Position numbers and translations under genes: made by a program. This document shows, piece after piece, positions 12,976 to 24,137 of a stretch of 64,000 nt of DNA. The stretch is from Paralichthys olivaceus (taxonomy: Eukaryota; Chordata; Actinopteri; Pleuronectiformes; Paralichthyidae): contig NC_091102.1 in the NCBI RefSeq assembly GCF_024713975.1, positions 11,475,001 through 11,539,000 of the forward strand, given 5' to 3'. Within the stretch, counting starts at the first letter, position 1. Each line of letters begins with the position of its first letter. The notes under the pieces are model-generated. The model searched no databases and was not told the origin of the DNA. It worked only from the letters and a program-made list of their open reading frames with translations.

Positions 12976-14419
12976 AATTAAATGTTATAGGAGCTTTAAA
13001 GTTATTTTTGTAGTATTTACATCCAGAGAGTGTGTGTTCAGTGACAATGAGGTAAGTTAAACCATGTTGAAAGTATTAGCAGCATAAGTCAATTCTCATA
13101 CTCTGATGAAGGTCTTTGTGACAAAAAGCTTGGATGACATGTTGAGCCTTTTTTAAAATGTCATCCCATTTTAACCAAATGCCTGATTTGTGTAATCTCT
13201 CATGACCATTCAAATCAACACAGACCATAAAAAAAAAGAATTTAAAAAATCCTCTTAAATCAAACACTGTCACATAATTTTGTCACATCATGGCAGCAGT
13301 TTCAATTAAAAAGTTAGAACTGACAAATGAATACCAATTCAATCAGGAGAGACTCATGAAAGAGAAAGTTTGAAGTAAATTGAATTTATTGAGAACAGGA
13401 GGAATGTAAGAACACGGCAGGAAGTAGATCACTATGGGAAATGGTTCTGAATATTAGGTGCTTTACTGTGAAGGAAACTTCCCTGGAGCCTGTAGACACT
13501 GGTGGTGGTGATGAAGAATGGAGAGGAGGTCGGGACGTCTTCCTGTGAGGGAAACAGAGGGTCTGATTGCTGAAGTAGTGAAGGGGTGGACATGGTTCAC
13601 AAAACTCCACGGTACTGAAACGACACCATATTGACAGCAGAGAGAAAAAACACATTTCAAGTTTGACAGCTTGTACGTGATTGGCTAAAGGCAAGTGTGT
13701 TAGGTTGTGATTGGGTGGAGAGGAGAACGAGCTGGTGGATCTCAGGGATGGTGGTTTCAAAATTCCTGAACTCTTCACTATCAGTGAGTGGGCGTGTTGA
13801 TGATATTTCTAACACACGACGTGAAAAGGACTAAGAGAATATCCCAGGGTGAAAAAGAGGATGAAGCCGATGAAGACGTCATTTTGAAAGAAAATGGGAA
13901 GCCTGAAGCATAAACTTCAGAAAATGTACAGAGAACCAAGATTTCTAGACATTTTCCCAAAATGTCATATCTGACAACAGTTTTAGAAAGCATGCTCAAG
14001 GAAAACCTTGTATTTTAAATTTGAACTGTGATCTTGTACAGTGTAAATGAGCTTTATTGTTGGAAACATTAAACCAGAAATGATTCAGGATAAAGTATAA
14101 AACATGTAAACCCATAAAAAATTGAATAGAAATGATATAATGTCACTTATTTCACAATGGGAATTATAGTAAATAGTAATTGTACAAATTTGATTAAATA
14201 TGTTAGATGATGATGTTCAATTAAATTTTATTTCATAGCACTAAATCCTAACACACATTATCGCAACTTAAATTGGGATTTTATCAGAATCATGTCGACA
14301 TAAAAAACTTTTTAATGCAATCCCAACCAACAAACCAACATTAACATTAGGTGTGTTTACATTTGAATAACATCCCCCCACAAAGTATTGACTTATAATT
14401 CACCATATACTGCAGTCTC

Positions 14420-14960
14420 ATGCAGAGCTGGCCTACTTCATGAATTTCCTCAGATAAAACTGCAAATGCTTTGCATATAAAAAAAGCGATTCAAGATCTC
14501 TACATGATACTGGCTATATATAAATGATAAGGCTTGTCTGCAGAATGTGAACCCCACATCCCATAGCTTTCCCAGCCTGTGTGAGAGATGAAAGCAGCCC
14601 TGTCTCTGTGAAATGTTTTGGCAGCTCTGTTTCTGCCAGCAAACTGGCTTTTGCGAACTTTCAGGTGGCATGGGAAAATATAGTCATAAATAAAATATAA
14701 AGCCATGAATAATTTAGCCGAGCATTGTGATTGACACGAGGGTGAGGGTACCTGATTATGCCTCACCGCACCGTGTGACTTGTATTACCGCAAATCAAAT
14801 CATTAAACGTGGGTTCGGTATTTGTCTGCACATACTGTATTTTGATCACCGCTTGTAACGACAAAGACTGTTGTGATGCTGGATGAAATGCCTTAAGAAT
14901 GTGGCTCTATTTAATTAAAACCCTGCTAATGCCCTCTGTTGTGAACTATTAAAAATGCAG
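14420..14960. promoter_or_regulatory. Possible conserved non-coding element
   Basis: A 540-bp non-repetitive block, unlike its repeat-rich surroundings, with several homeobox-like sites (AATAATTTAGCC, TTTAATTAAAACC, TCAAATCATTAAAC). It has no splice sites or coding frame. Its position inside the long csrnp3 5' intron fits an enhancer, but this is inference. Confidence 0.28.
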
Positions 14961-15464
14961 ACACAGTCATGTCAGGAGTCAAATTAGTTCACAGGCTCTC
15001 AGCATCTTCCTGCCAGAATATTCTCATACAAGTCTATTAGAGTGGTGCACTGGCCACTGATATTACTGACAGTTATGCAGCTTTTAATGCTTTTACAAGA
15101 TGTTAGAATGAAATGGGTGCATCTATGATGAGCAGCAGTGATCATCCTTCACCCTGGACCCATGTGCTTAATAAGGAGCTTCCTCCATTGTTCTGTGACG
15201 AGGAGGAGCAGATCAATGAATCCCAGCACTCGGCTGCAGGATGGAGGCTGCAGCAGACATCGCCAGGCTGCGGCTCCTCCGTGTGCTGAGTGCTGAGCAG
15301 CGGGCTACACTCCCTCCCCCTCTTCCTCTCTCTCTCTCCCCTGCACCCCCCTTTCATGTGTGTGGAGCAGATCTGTCTGCAGCCTCAGGCAAGTGCAAGT
15401 TAACAAATGTACAGAGCGCATGTGAAGTCTCATTTGCATAAATCTGTAGATGTTGCAACATTTC

Positions 15465-15670
15465 CTTAAATGGATTCCCTTTGTGTTTAATTGGGTAATG
15501 TTTTTCTCCCCGGTGCATTCTGTAATTCTTTCAAAGCTGATTGAGAGTGAAAATGGCCGTGTTTGACGACTAATATTATTTATTTGCATAATTTCCCATC
15601 TGACCTTTATTGCGGCACAACGGTAAAACAGCAAATGTTTATTGTCACTGTCGCTGCACAAAATTGCCAG
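15465..15670. promoter_or_regulatory. Possible conserved non-coding element
   Basis: A unique-sequence block with TTTAATTGGGTAATG, a Hox/Pbx-like TTATTTATTTGCATAATTTC stretch and an octamer-like ATTTGCATAA. No coding potential is seen. Inference only. Confidence 0.25.
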
Positions 15671-18600
15671 GTGTTTTTTTTTTTTCCTCATCGCTCTGTA
15701 CCTCACAGTGAGCAACGGCAGACAGGGCAGCTGCATTTTGTGGATGGATAATAAATGAGCTTCAGGTTGCAATACTGGAGCTAAACTGCAGCAATTCTGC
15801 AGGATTCTTTAAATTAGACAAAGAGTCTGTAGAGTTTTCTATTTTCTACCTTTTTGTGTTACACTATTTGATTTTGACCATCGGTCGCATTCGTTCATAT
15901 TTGCCCTGTGGTCTCTCGAGTTCTCCAAGGACAGGACACAAGTGACATGCGTTTAATGTCTTATTCCTGAACACCTGCTGGTAGTGCACACAGATTAAGG
16001 CAGATGCCCCCCTGACCTCTCGCAAAACACATTGTACCGTCGCCTTTTCATGTTTAATTTAGGAATGTACCTCACCCCCATATACAAGACGGTGTCACTG
16101 AATATGTGAGCAGTGTGTTTGTGGCAGGGATCCTCCACTGACATCATCTGTAGCTGTATAATCATCCAGGCCATAGCCTCTCCTCAGGGGAGTCCAGCTG
16201 AGACCCAGCCTCCCTCTCTTTCCCTCTATCGGTCTCTTTATCTCTCCCTCTCCAACATCTCTCACTCTCTCTGCTGAGCCGACTCTCTCTCTTTCAAGGT
16301 TGCTGTTTACGGCTGAGCGTGACACCGGTGATGGATGAGATCGAACGCCACATCAGACTGGCTGCGTGGCCCGGGATCTTTTGTGGTTTCAGGGTTTCTC
16401 TCTCTCTCTGCTCCGTAATCCCATCAGTTGGTTCCAGTGGAATGCCCCCTCAGTCACTCAAAGTCTACCGCCATGAAAAACAGTTTCTCATATAAAAAAA
16501 GAAGAAGAAAGAAAGAATTAATAAAAACATCCGCCAAGCCATCTGGGGTGGATAAATGTGTTCCTCGTCACTGTGGAAACACTCTGTTGTTGTCTGTGAT
16601 GCGACCGGCCATATTGAATGGCAAAGGCGTTTGACAGACGCAAATACAGAACAGGGAGCCAAACAATCTATATCAAACCCTTACACACACACACACACAC
16701 AGAGAATAACACAACCTGCAGACACACAACAACGGCTCACATGCCTCTGGTGGCCTCACTGATACATCCCATGTTTACTGCCTTTTCATTTCCACCATAG
16801 TCTTCCCACTTCTTCCCGTTGTACAACAATGAAGCTAAAATATCTTGGACACGGGTGCCGCCATTACTATTACATCACTTCTATGGTCCTTCTATTTGAC
16901 AAACCACAGATTTCGCTGTAAGGATAAAGTGATAGTACTTATCAAACATCTTCTTTCTTTGTTGGAAGCCTCTTCCTGGCCACAGAGTGTGGCTCCTCCA
17001 TGAACACACCAATATCTCTCTGAGCCTGCTAGCCAGTCTATTAACAACTGCACTTTTCAGTTTGCATTGCTCTGAGTTGTTGGTACTGCATGTTATCAAG
17101 GCGTCTGCTTCAGTAGAGGACTATCTGAGTTTGGCAAAGCTCACATACTGTAGCTGATGCGATGTTGTATTTCTGAGACAGTAACAGCTTTGGAGGAGAG
17201 ACAAACTGCCTCTCGTGGAAAACTTCTGTCTACTCACTGTTTATGACCTGCCCATTTATCTTTTATACTTTTTGGAAAAGCATAACGGGTGCACTGCAAA
17301 ATCTTCTATGAATAATAGCCGATGACATTACAGTCTTCTTCAGTGCAGCCGATGGAGAGAGGCCCTTTGTGTTGGTAGTGAACTCTACAGTATATAGTTG
17401 TTACGCACGGTGTTTGAACACACTGTGAGATAAGTGTGTTGGGTGTTGATATAAGGGATAAGGGTGGGTGCTATGATTCATCATGGGTTCACTCCAGTCT
17501 CTACCATTAAAGGTTGTGATTCACTACCACTGCTGCTAAACAGTTGCTGATATGCTGTCATGACACCAGATGGGTTCAGATTCAGATTTCTGGTGAGATC
17601 GCTGACACTATCAAACACTCACAGCACATAAATGTAATTGAGGCTTGATATCTTACAGTTCATAAGTAATTTAAATATTGCTTACTTTAAATATTATGTA
17701 AAATATAAATATAAACACTTAGTTCATGTTGCAAATGCAGATACTGATATGTCATCAGCCAATATATTTGCCCAATCTATACATCATGGGTTGGGCTGTA
17801 CCTTCAATTTCAAGAATTTCAATTCTTTGCAACATTTTTCAATAAAGTGTTCACAGTCTGCTCCAAGAATAGAATAGAACACTTAGTACAAACTCTATTC
17901 TCTTATTTGTCTTAAACTAGAGCACTGTGTTGGAGGTGTAATTAAAAATATATTCAAAATGTACCTTTCATCTGTGAGAGTGGGAATTGTAAAGGTCTTT
18001 TGCATATGACCTCAATCTCTGTATGGCAACACAAATAAAGTTTAGATTTTGATTAATTTCAAACCCTTTTATTTTTGCATGTCCTTTGTCAAGTACCTCC
18101 ACTGAAATTAAAAAACCTATTGAAAGTCAGAGCAAATATGGGTCACCATCACTGTTGCCATGGTGGAACAAATGCTATCTCCCCAGCTTATGTTTTGCAT
18201 TTTTATGTAATGGGGCAGCATGTGTATGAGATGCTCATGGATGAATCATTAAAGGAATGCAGATGAGGCTGTCTAATAACACATTTCATTAAAGGTGCTG
18301 AAAGAAGTGAATGGAAGAAAAAAAAAAACGTGTTTTGGGGGGAAAGAGATAAATACATTGTATGAAATGTATAATAATAGCACACTCTCCGTATTCTTAA
18401 TATTTCCACAGTGAAATTGTTACCTCTATTGCAATGGTTCATTTAATTTGAACTGTTAAGAGCAGAAATACTGGTCAGATTGTTTTTCCTCATATTTTAA
18501 CCCAACAGGTAATTTAACACAGATGCAGATATTCACTTTCACCTCTACCATTGTGATTAGAGTTGTTCCAGATTGTTCCTGTATTGTTTCTTTAACTGGT

Positions 18601-18685
18601 TAAAAATCGTAAGCAGTAAAATAATTATTTATGATCTTAGTGAGGCATAAAGTATTAAGAGAATGGCCTTTGGAACCATTGTGTG

Positions 18686-18735
18686 CAAGGGGCTGGAGCC
18701 AATCCCAGCTGACATTGGGCCAAAGTACCATGAGT
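18686..18735 (+). repeat. Fragment of family G repeat
   Basis: A short piece containing GGGGCTGGAGCCAATCCC followed by AGCTGACATTGGGCCA. This is the central landmark of the teleost repeat seen at 12819-12975, which lacks this part. The two fragments look like complementary remains of one family. Confidence 0.55.
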
Positions 18736-20205
18736 AATAAAATGTGAGGAATAAAACTAATTTAAAGACAAAAAAATTAGGTGTCTGTTTCTGCCACCTT
18801 TACCTGCATTAACAGTTAGTAGCTTTGCTGTCACCTGTCAGGTAGCCTAGAATTAGACCCCACAGATCCAGTGGGCACAAATCATTGTAACACCTCCCCA
18901 AATATTAGTATGACTCACTGAAGTCACCGTGATTCACACACACACACACATATGGATCTGTCATTTTGAGATTTAAGATGCAGTGAAAAGAACAACTGTG
19001 CAGTTAATATTATCTGTGGGTACAGGGTAAAGCATTTTGTTGCTGCTGCAGTTCTGTTACTATGCGTCCAGCTATAATAGCCTACTGTAATCTCTGAGTG
19101 CTCAGCAAAGTACAGTATGTACTGTATACATCCACCATTTTAGAGGACCCATTACAAAGTCACTGCTAAACAGAATATAAACCCTACAGTATGCACTACT
19201 ACTGGTACTGCTACTGCTGCTGCATTTATCAGTATTGTATGTTCAGATAGAAATGCAGCTCAGATTACCTGAAACATCATTTACAACGTGGTGAAATAAT
19301 GAGATGACCAACGAGAAAGAAACATTTCCTGATTAAATCCGATCATCCGGTGAGACTTCATTCTATAGACATGTTTGCTTTTAAAGGGCTGTTGCTGCTT
19401 CCTGGAGTGGCTCGATAATGGAACAGACAACAGGGATGGAGGAGGAGGTTAAGTGAGGACAATGATGAGGATGCAGAGCATTGTAGGGTTGAATGAAATT
19501 GCTTTTCTTCCAGATGCATTGAAGAAAAAACACAAATTGTTTCACATAAAACTGTCAATATACTTTGGCTTCACCAAACATTTTATAAACTTCCCATGTA
19601 ACCCACACTGGATTGAAATTATGTCAATTTATGATCCAGAAAAAATGCAAATCTGCTTCAAGCGTAACTAACCATTTTGTGCAACACATTAAAACATTTT
19701 TTTCCAGTAAATAAAATACAATTTTATTCCTACTACACTATAAACTGTGTTTATGCTCTCGCTTGTTTGTAATGACTGTAATGCTGTGCTGGCTGTCAAA
19801 AAACCTCCAGGCTTAAAGCTGCCCTAAAAGAGGAAGTGCATGGCCTTTTTATATTGACATACAGTCCAAATGAGTGCAGGAGCGATATCGTGTCTCTCTG
19901 ACTGCACAAGCTGAGGCCCCTGCACTCACTCTCCTGCAGAACTTCCTGGCATAGGAAGTGTTGCGAGCCCTTGCGCTACAGTCCTGACAAATCGTATTTC
20001 CTGTGTTTGAGTTAGTATATGTCAGCCTCTTCCATGTGTGTGTGTGTTCCAAATTCCCTCTGCGACCTGTCTGTGCAGATATACTCTGCAGGTGGACAAC
20101 TGCCACTTTTAATCTTGTTCTCTTGATGAATTTAATGTATCCTGGACTTTTCTTTTAGGCTTTTATTTTGCAGTTTCTCGTTTTTTAATAGTGTTATTCT
20201 TGGCA

Positions 20206-20494
20206 TCGGATGTTTCCCCTCTCCTTTGCCCCACTCTCTCACTCCACCCCTTCTTCACCCCCCCACTTTACTATTCCCTCCTCTCTGCATCTCTCCTCAC
20301 CCCCCCTTTACGCCTCTTTCACACTGCCCTGCATTACACATGCACCCCCCCCCTTCATCCACCTCTCCCTCCTTCTGATTCCCCCATACCTCTGCCTACA
20401 TCCTCCTCCTCCCCTTTCCCGTCCCCCTCCCCTCCCCAGCTCATGTTGGTAAAAATATCTGCAGACAGCAGGAGCAGAGGCACTCCCTCTCTCC

Positions 20495-20531
<37 letters not shown>
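20206..20531. repeat. Pyrimidine-rich tract ending in (CT)n
   Basis: About 325 bases in which the plus strand is mostly C and T, broken chiefly by CA and GC-type steps, and ending in a pure CT microsatellite (about 20502-20531). Long open frames on both strands here are a by-product of low complexity. Such tracts can adopt triplex (H-DNA) structure. Confidence 0.8.
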
Positions 20532-20532
<1 letters not shown>

Positions 20533-20643
20533 GACATCCCACCCATGTGATCTCAGGCTGCCTCTGCTCTGCTCCACTCTACTCCAGTCAGGCTGCTGCC
20601 TTTCAGCCGGCTGCAGCTAATGAGCCTTTGTGTGACCAAAGAG

Positions 20644-20647
<4 letters not shown>

Positions 20648-20676
<29 letters not shown>
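20648..20676. repeat. (GA)n microsatellite
   Basis: About 29 bases of GA lying 117 bp beyond a CT repeat (20502-20531). The two are reverse complements and form a potential inverted-repeat stem around the intervening segment. Confidence 0.9.
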
Positions 20677-20680
<4 letters not shown>

Positions 20681-22252
20681 GAGGTAGAGGAACAGAGAGG
20701 TATAGTTAAAATGAGAAAATCTGTCTTCTTGCAACAATAAAGCATATGGTACAGGCAGCACATGCAGGCCGAGCTGGAGAATTGCAAGTCTCTCTCTTTC
20801 GCTCCTGCACACTTTTTTTTCCCTCTAATGCCCGTGGAGCTCAGGGGTCGCTGCAAGTCAGTGGACTGAAACAAAATGGGAACCTCTTCATTCATCATGT
20901 CTCACCTTTCTTTTCGTTTTGAATCGCTGCATTTATGATTGTGCGGCTGCTGTGCTGCTGTGAGAAGAGGTGAAAGGAGGAACAGTCTGCCAGAGGATAC
21001 AGGTCAGTTGTTCCTGTGAGGGCCAGCACACACACACACCCACACACCGGAGTGTTATGTGGTCATTGCAGGACTGATGTGTCATGACTTGCTCCAGATG
21101 CCATAGGCTTGCTGTCGTCACTGGTTATGAGTGTTTTTGAGCCTTGTGTGTTGTCACATCCCTTTTCTGTGACTGTGGGAACCTCGTGAATGACAAGGGG
21201 CCTAAAGAAAATTAATTGTATTAAGAAGGCAAGCGTGCCACACTGCTGTTAGTGCTGTTGATTAAGGACAAGAGTTGGCTTCCACACTTGATGTGTGCAG
21301 AGAGAGGCAAACACAGGGAGGGGCTTTCCAAGCTGGCTTCTGCTGCATTATTTTTTTCTGGGATTTTCTCCATCGTGCCACAGTGTATGCTGCCCAGCCA
21401 TGATTACTGGGAAGGCAACAGTGAAGACAAAGAAAGAAGGAGCAGTTGGAAAAGAAGCAGCGTTCTCTGTTTTTTATTTAGCCATGATGAAAGAGGTTCA
21501 TCCGAGAACACCCTCAGCGCTGTGGCCCATGATGTCATGCAAGTCCGCAGTCAAGATTTTAACTTTTACCTCCTGTTGTCAGATGAGACATGAACCAGTG
21601 ATGCATCAATCTGAGAAAGGAACTGGTTTCACAGAATCGGCTTCGTTTCACCATGAGGAGCCATCACATACTGAATGCAATACAGGGAACAGTCATATGG
21701 TAACGCACTAGTTGAGAGAGTGCATTAGAATCTCCATGGAAACCACTTTTGGTATCAAAGCCCAGTGCAGCATCAGCTGAGGGCTAAGCATATGAATAGG
21801 TTTCCAACAATAGTATCTAATTAGGACCCTTTCTAGGAAATTGAACAAAATTGCACAGAACATTTCTGCTGGAAATTTCCACTCCTGCTGTGGTGAATCA
21901 AATCAGTTTCTGTTCTCATGTGAGATTAGCATCTTTAAATGTTGATGAATATTTGAAATCCCACAAGGATAATTTGATATATTTCACAAGTCATTAGTTA
22001 ATGTTAGGTTTTGTCATCATTCAGCACAGAGAGTGGATTGATTGTTTCCCTTTATCCAACTCAGTTATTGGCTTTACAGTATAAAGACGATTTACTTCTT
22101 TTTTTATGAGATTTATCCAAACTGGCTCCTCTCTCCTCCACTTCCTCCCAAATGGACGATGCCTCACATTCCTCAGTTGTAGGTAGAGCTGTTGACGCTG
22201 GAGCTTTTCCAAATGCTGGTGGTGCCATGACACTGCACTGAACACTGAACAA

Positions 22253-22267
22253 CCCCCCCCCCCCCCC
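22253..22267. repeat. Poly-C run
   Basis: A run of about 15 C residues followed by GGG. Its length is uncertain in any assembly because homopolymers of this size slip. Confidence 0.85.
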
Positions 22268-23943
22268 GGGAACAATGACCCCCTTTGCTGCCAGCACCTT
22301 ATTCTCTTCAGGCAGCATTTGCATCTGTAATGACTCAATAGCAGAGCCCAAATGAAACAGTCTGTGAATGGAACTCCCCCACAAGCTGCTCTGGCAGATA
22401 TAGACAGAGTGGGACTGGGTGAAGAAGATGCACGCCGTCTTTACCGGCTCCAGCTTCCAAGAGCGAAGGCAGTGAGGGATGAGCTGCCAGTCATAGCACT
22501 CCTCGCTGTGCTATACAAGCAGCAGCAGTGCAGTTACTGGATTTTATTTATTTTAAAATGAGACATGAGGTTCCAGCTGCTGCTTTTTAAACAGGGAACA
22601 TGAGACTCTGCAATGAAATCCTTTGAATGACTGCATTTTCAACTAATGTCATGACTAATGACTAAGTCCTGACATATTACAACCCTCGTCAGCAAGACGG
22701 CAGGACGATATTACCAAGAAAATAACATGACGGTTACTATACATATGATTAGAGCCAGCTCCAGTGTAGTGGTGATTAGTTTTTGTGTATTGACTGATGA
22801 GTTGGCTCTTGTTTATACATCTAACTGCATCAACACTCAGAGAGAGTGGCCCCTCTCGACTGACTCTGAAGTGGTTTGGAACACTTGTGTGACATCAACC
22901 ATATGAGGCCTCGACTATTTATGCAACATCCCTGCTACTATGTTTTCATTTAAAAATACATCAACTCCGTTAAAGATTTATCTCATGTCCACACTGAGCC
23001 GCTAAAATGAAGAAGTTTGGAAACGCTGCTGGCTCATTCTTAGTTTGAAAACTCTAGGTCTGCTTAAGCTTGCATCCATACTTGTTCTATCTCTCTCCTA
23101 TAAGTTTTGTTTGCCGTCTATACTTACACATTTAAAAACATATATCACACGACCATTCACGTGCACTGGAAAACCAAAATGGATAATCAATTACAAGTGT
23201 TGCTGACCCTGTTGTCTTTGCTAATAACTGTTGTGCAGTTCCTCATTTACAATCTCCTCACATTCGTAGGAGACGAATCATGCAATCTGTGAAACAATCT
23301 CAGTGTCCAACCTTACAGAGCCAAAACGCTCGTGTGGACGGAGGTCATAGTAGAAAATGTAGTAGTATAAATGCAGCCTCTGTATGAAGAGCTATAGCCT
23401 CCCCTATTTAGTTACACTGATCAGCTGTGCATGATATAGCTGCACCTAATTTAACCAAAGAACCTCCAAAATAAATTCACGTTTGGCAATTTTACAAACA
23501 AAAGGTCTCCAGCTGGGTGTTATTTATTGGTCCATTCTGCCTATTTGTTTGACAGTGCTTCATAAAGACATGATTATTGACTGCATTTGGAGCACATTAC
23601 AAGGATTTTTTGATTCTGCTCTGTTGTTCCTGCATTTTTCCTTTTTTTCCCCTGACAAATAACACAAGCTAGCTACAGGATGTCACTTGAACAGCACCTC
23701 ACCTGTTCCTCCTCTGGTGCCACAGATAGCTGTACTGCAAATCCCTTCATGTTGTCGCCACACTTCACGGAAAAAGCTCAGGCTGTGTTCGCACCCAGAT
23801 AAAAAAGGCTATGGATCTGCTCTGTTATCTATAAGATGTCATGTAACATATTTTAGCCTGTAGCTGTTTAATCATTTGCTTTCCAGGTGTATAGAGGTCT
23901 AGTTGGTCCAGTTGGTCCACACTGGAATGATAGTGGAAGGAGA

Positions 23944-23946
<3 letters not shown>

Positions 23947-23995
<49 letters not shown>
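23947..23995. repeat. (TG)n microsatellite
   Basis: About 49 bases of uninterrupted TG, 125 bp upstream of the first csrnp3 coding exon. Confidence 0.95.
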
Positions 23996-23998
<3 letters not shown>

Positions 23999-24137
23999 TA
24001 TGAAAGGGGGATGGGGTGGGTGTGTTGTCTCACTACTAATTGAGTGTGCTGAGGATTATGAAGGCCCCTAAACTGGATATTAAATAATATGTGGCCCCTC
24101 TGCCGTCTCCTGGTTTCAGGTGCAGATGCAGCAGGCC

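Larger units (their letters stand above)
8620..24119 (+). other. csrnp3: Large 5' intron of csrnp3 (inferred)
   Basis: The 15.5 kb between the candidate noncoding exon and the first coding exon contains no recognisable protein-coding exon. It holds a family A repeat (9103-9690), a GT microsatellite (10878-10935), an AT repeat (11402-11480), a family B repeat (11709-12096), family G pieces (12819-12975 and 18686-18735), a 325-bp pyrimidine-rich tract (20206-20531), a GA repeat (20648-20676), a C run (22253-22267) and a TG repeat (23947-23995). Possible conserved non-coding blocks are near 12225-12640, 14420-14960 and 15465-15670. Confidence 0.5.

Noticed and set aside
13386-13778. 130-codon open frame on the minus strand
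   Set aside because: It has no domain, splice context or promoter, and its composition looks like translated noncoding DNA.
15241-15441. GC-rich patch with a 66-codon frame, considered as an alternative csrnp3 first exon
   Set aside because: No good 5' splice site follows it, and the protein has no resemblance to CSRNP family N-termini.
20191-20550. 119-codon open frame rich in Pro, Ser and Leu
   Set aside because: It is a product of the pyrimidine-rich tract; low complexity keeps several frames open here by chance.
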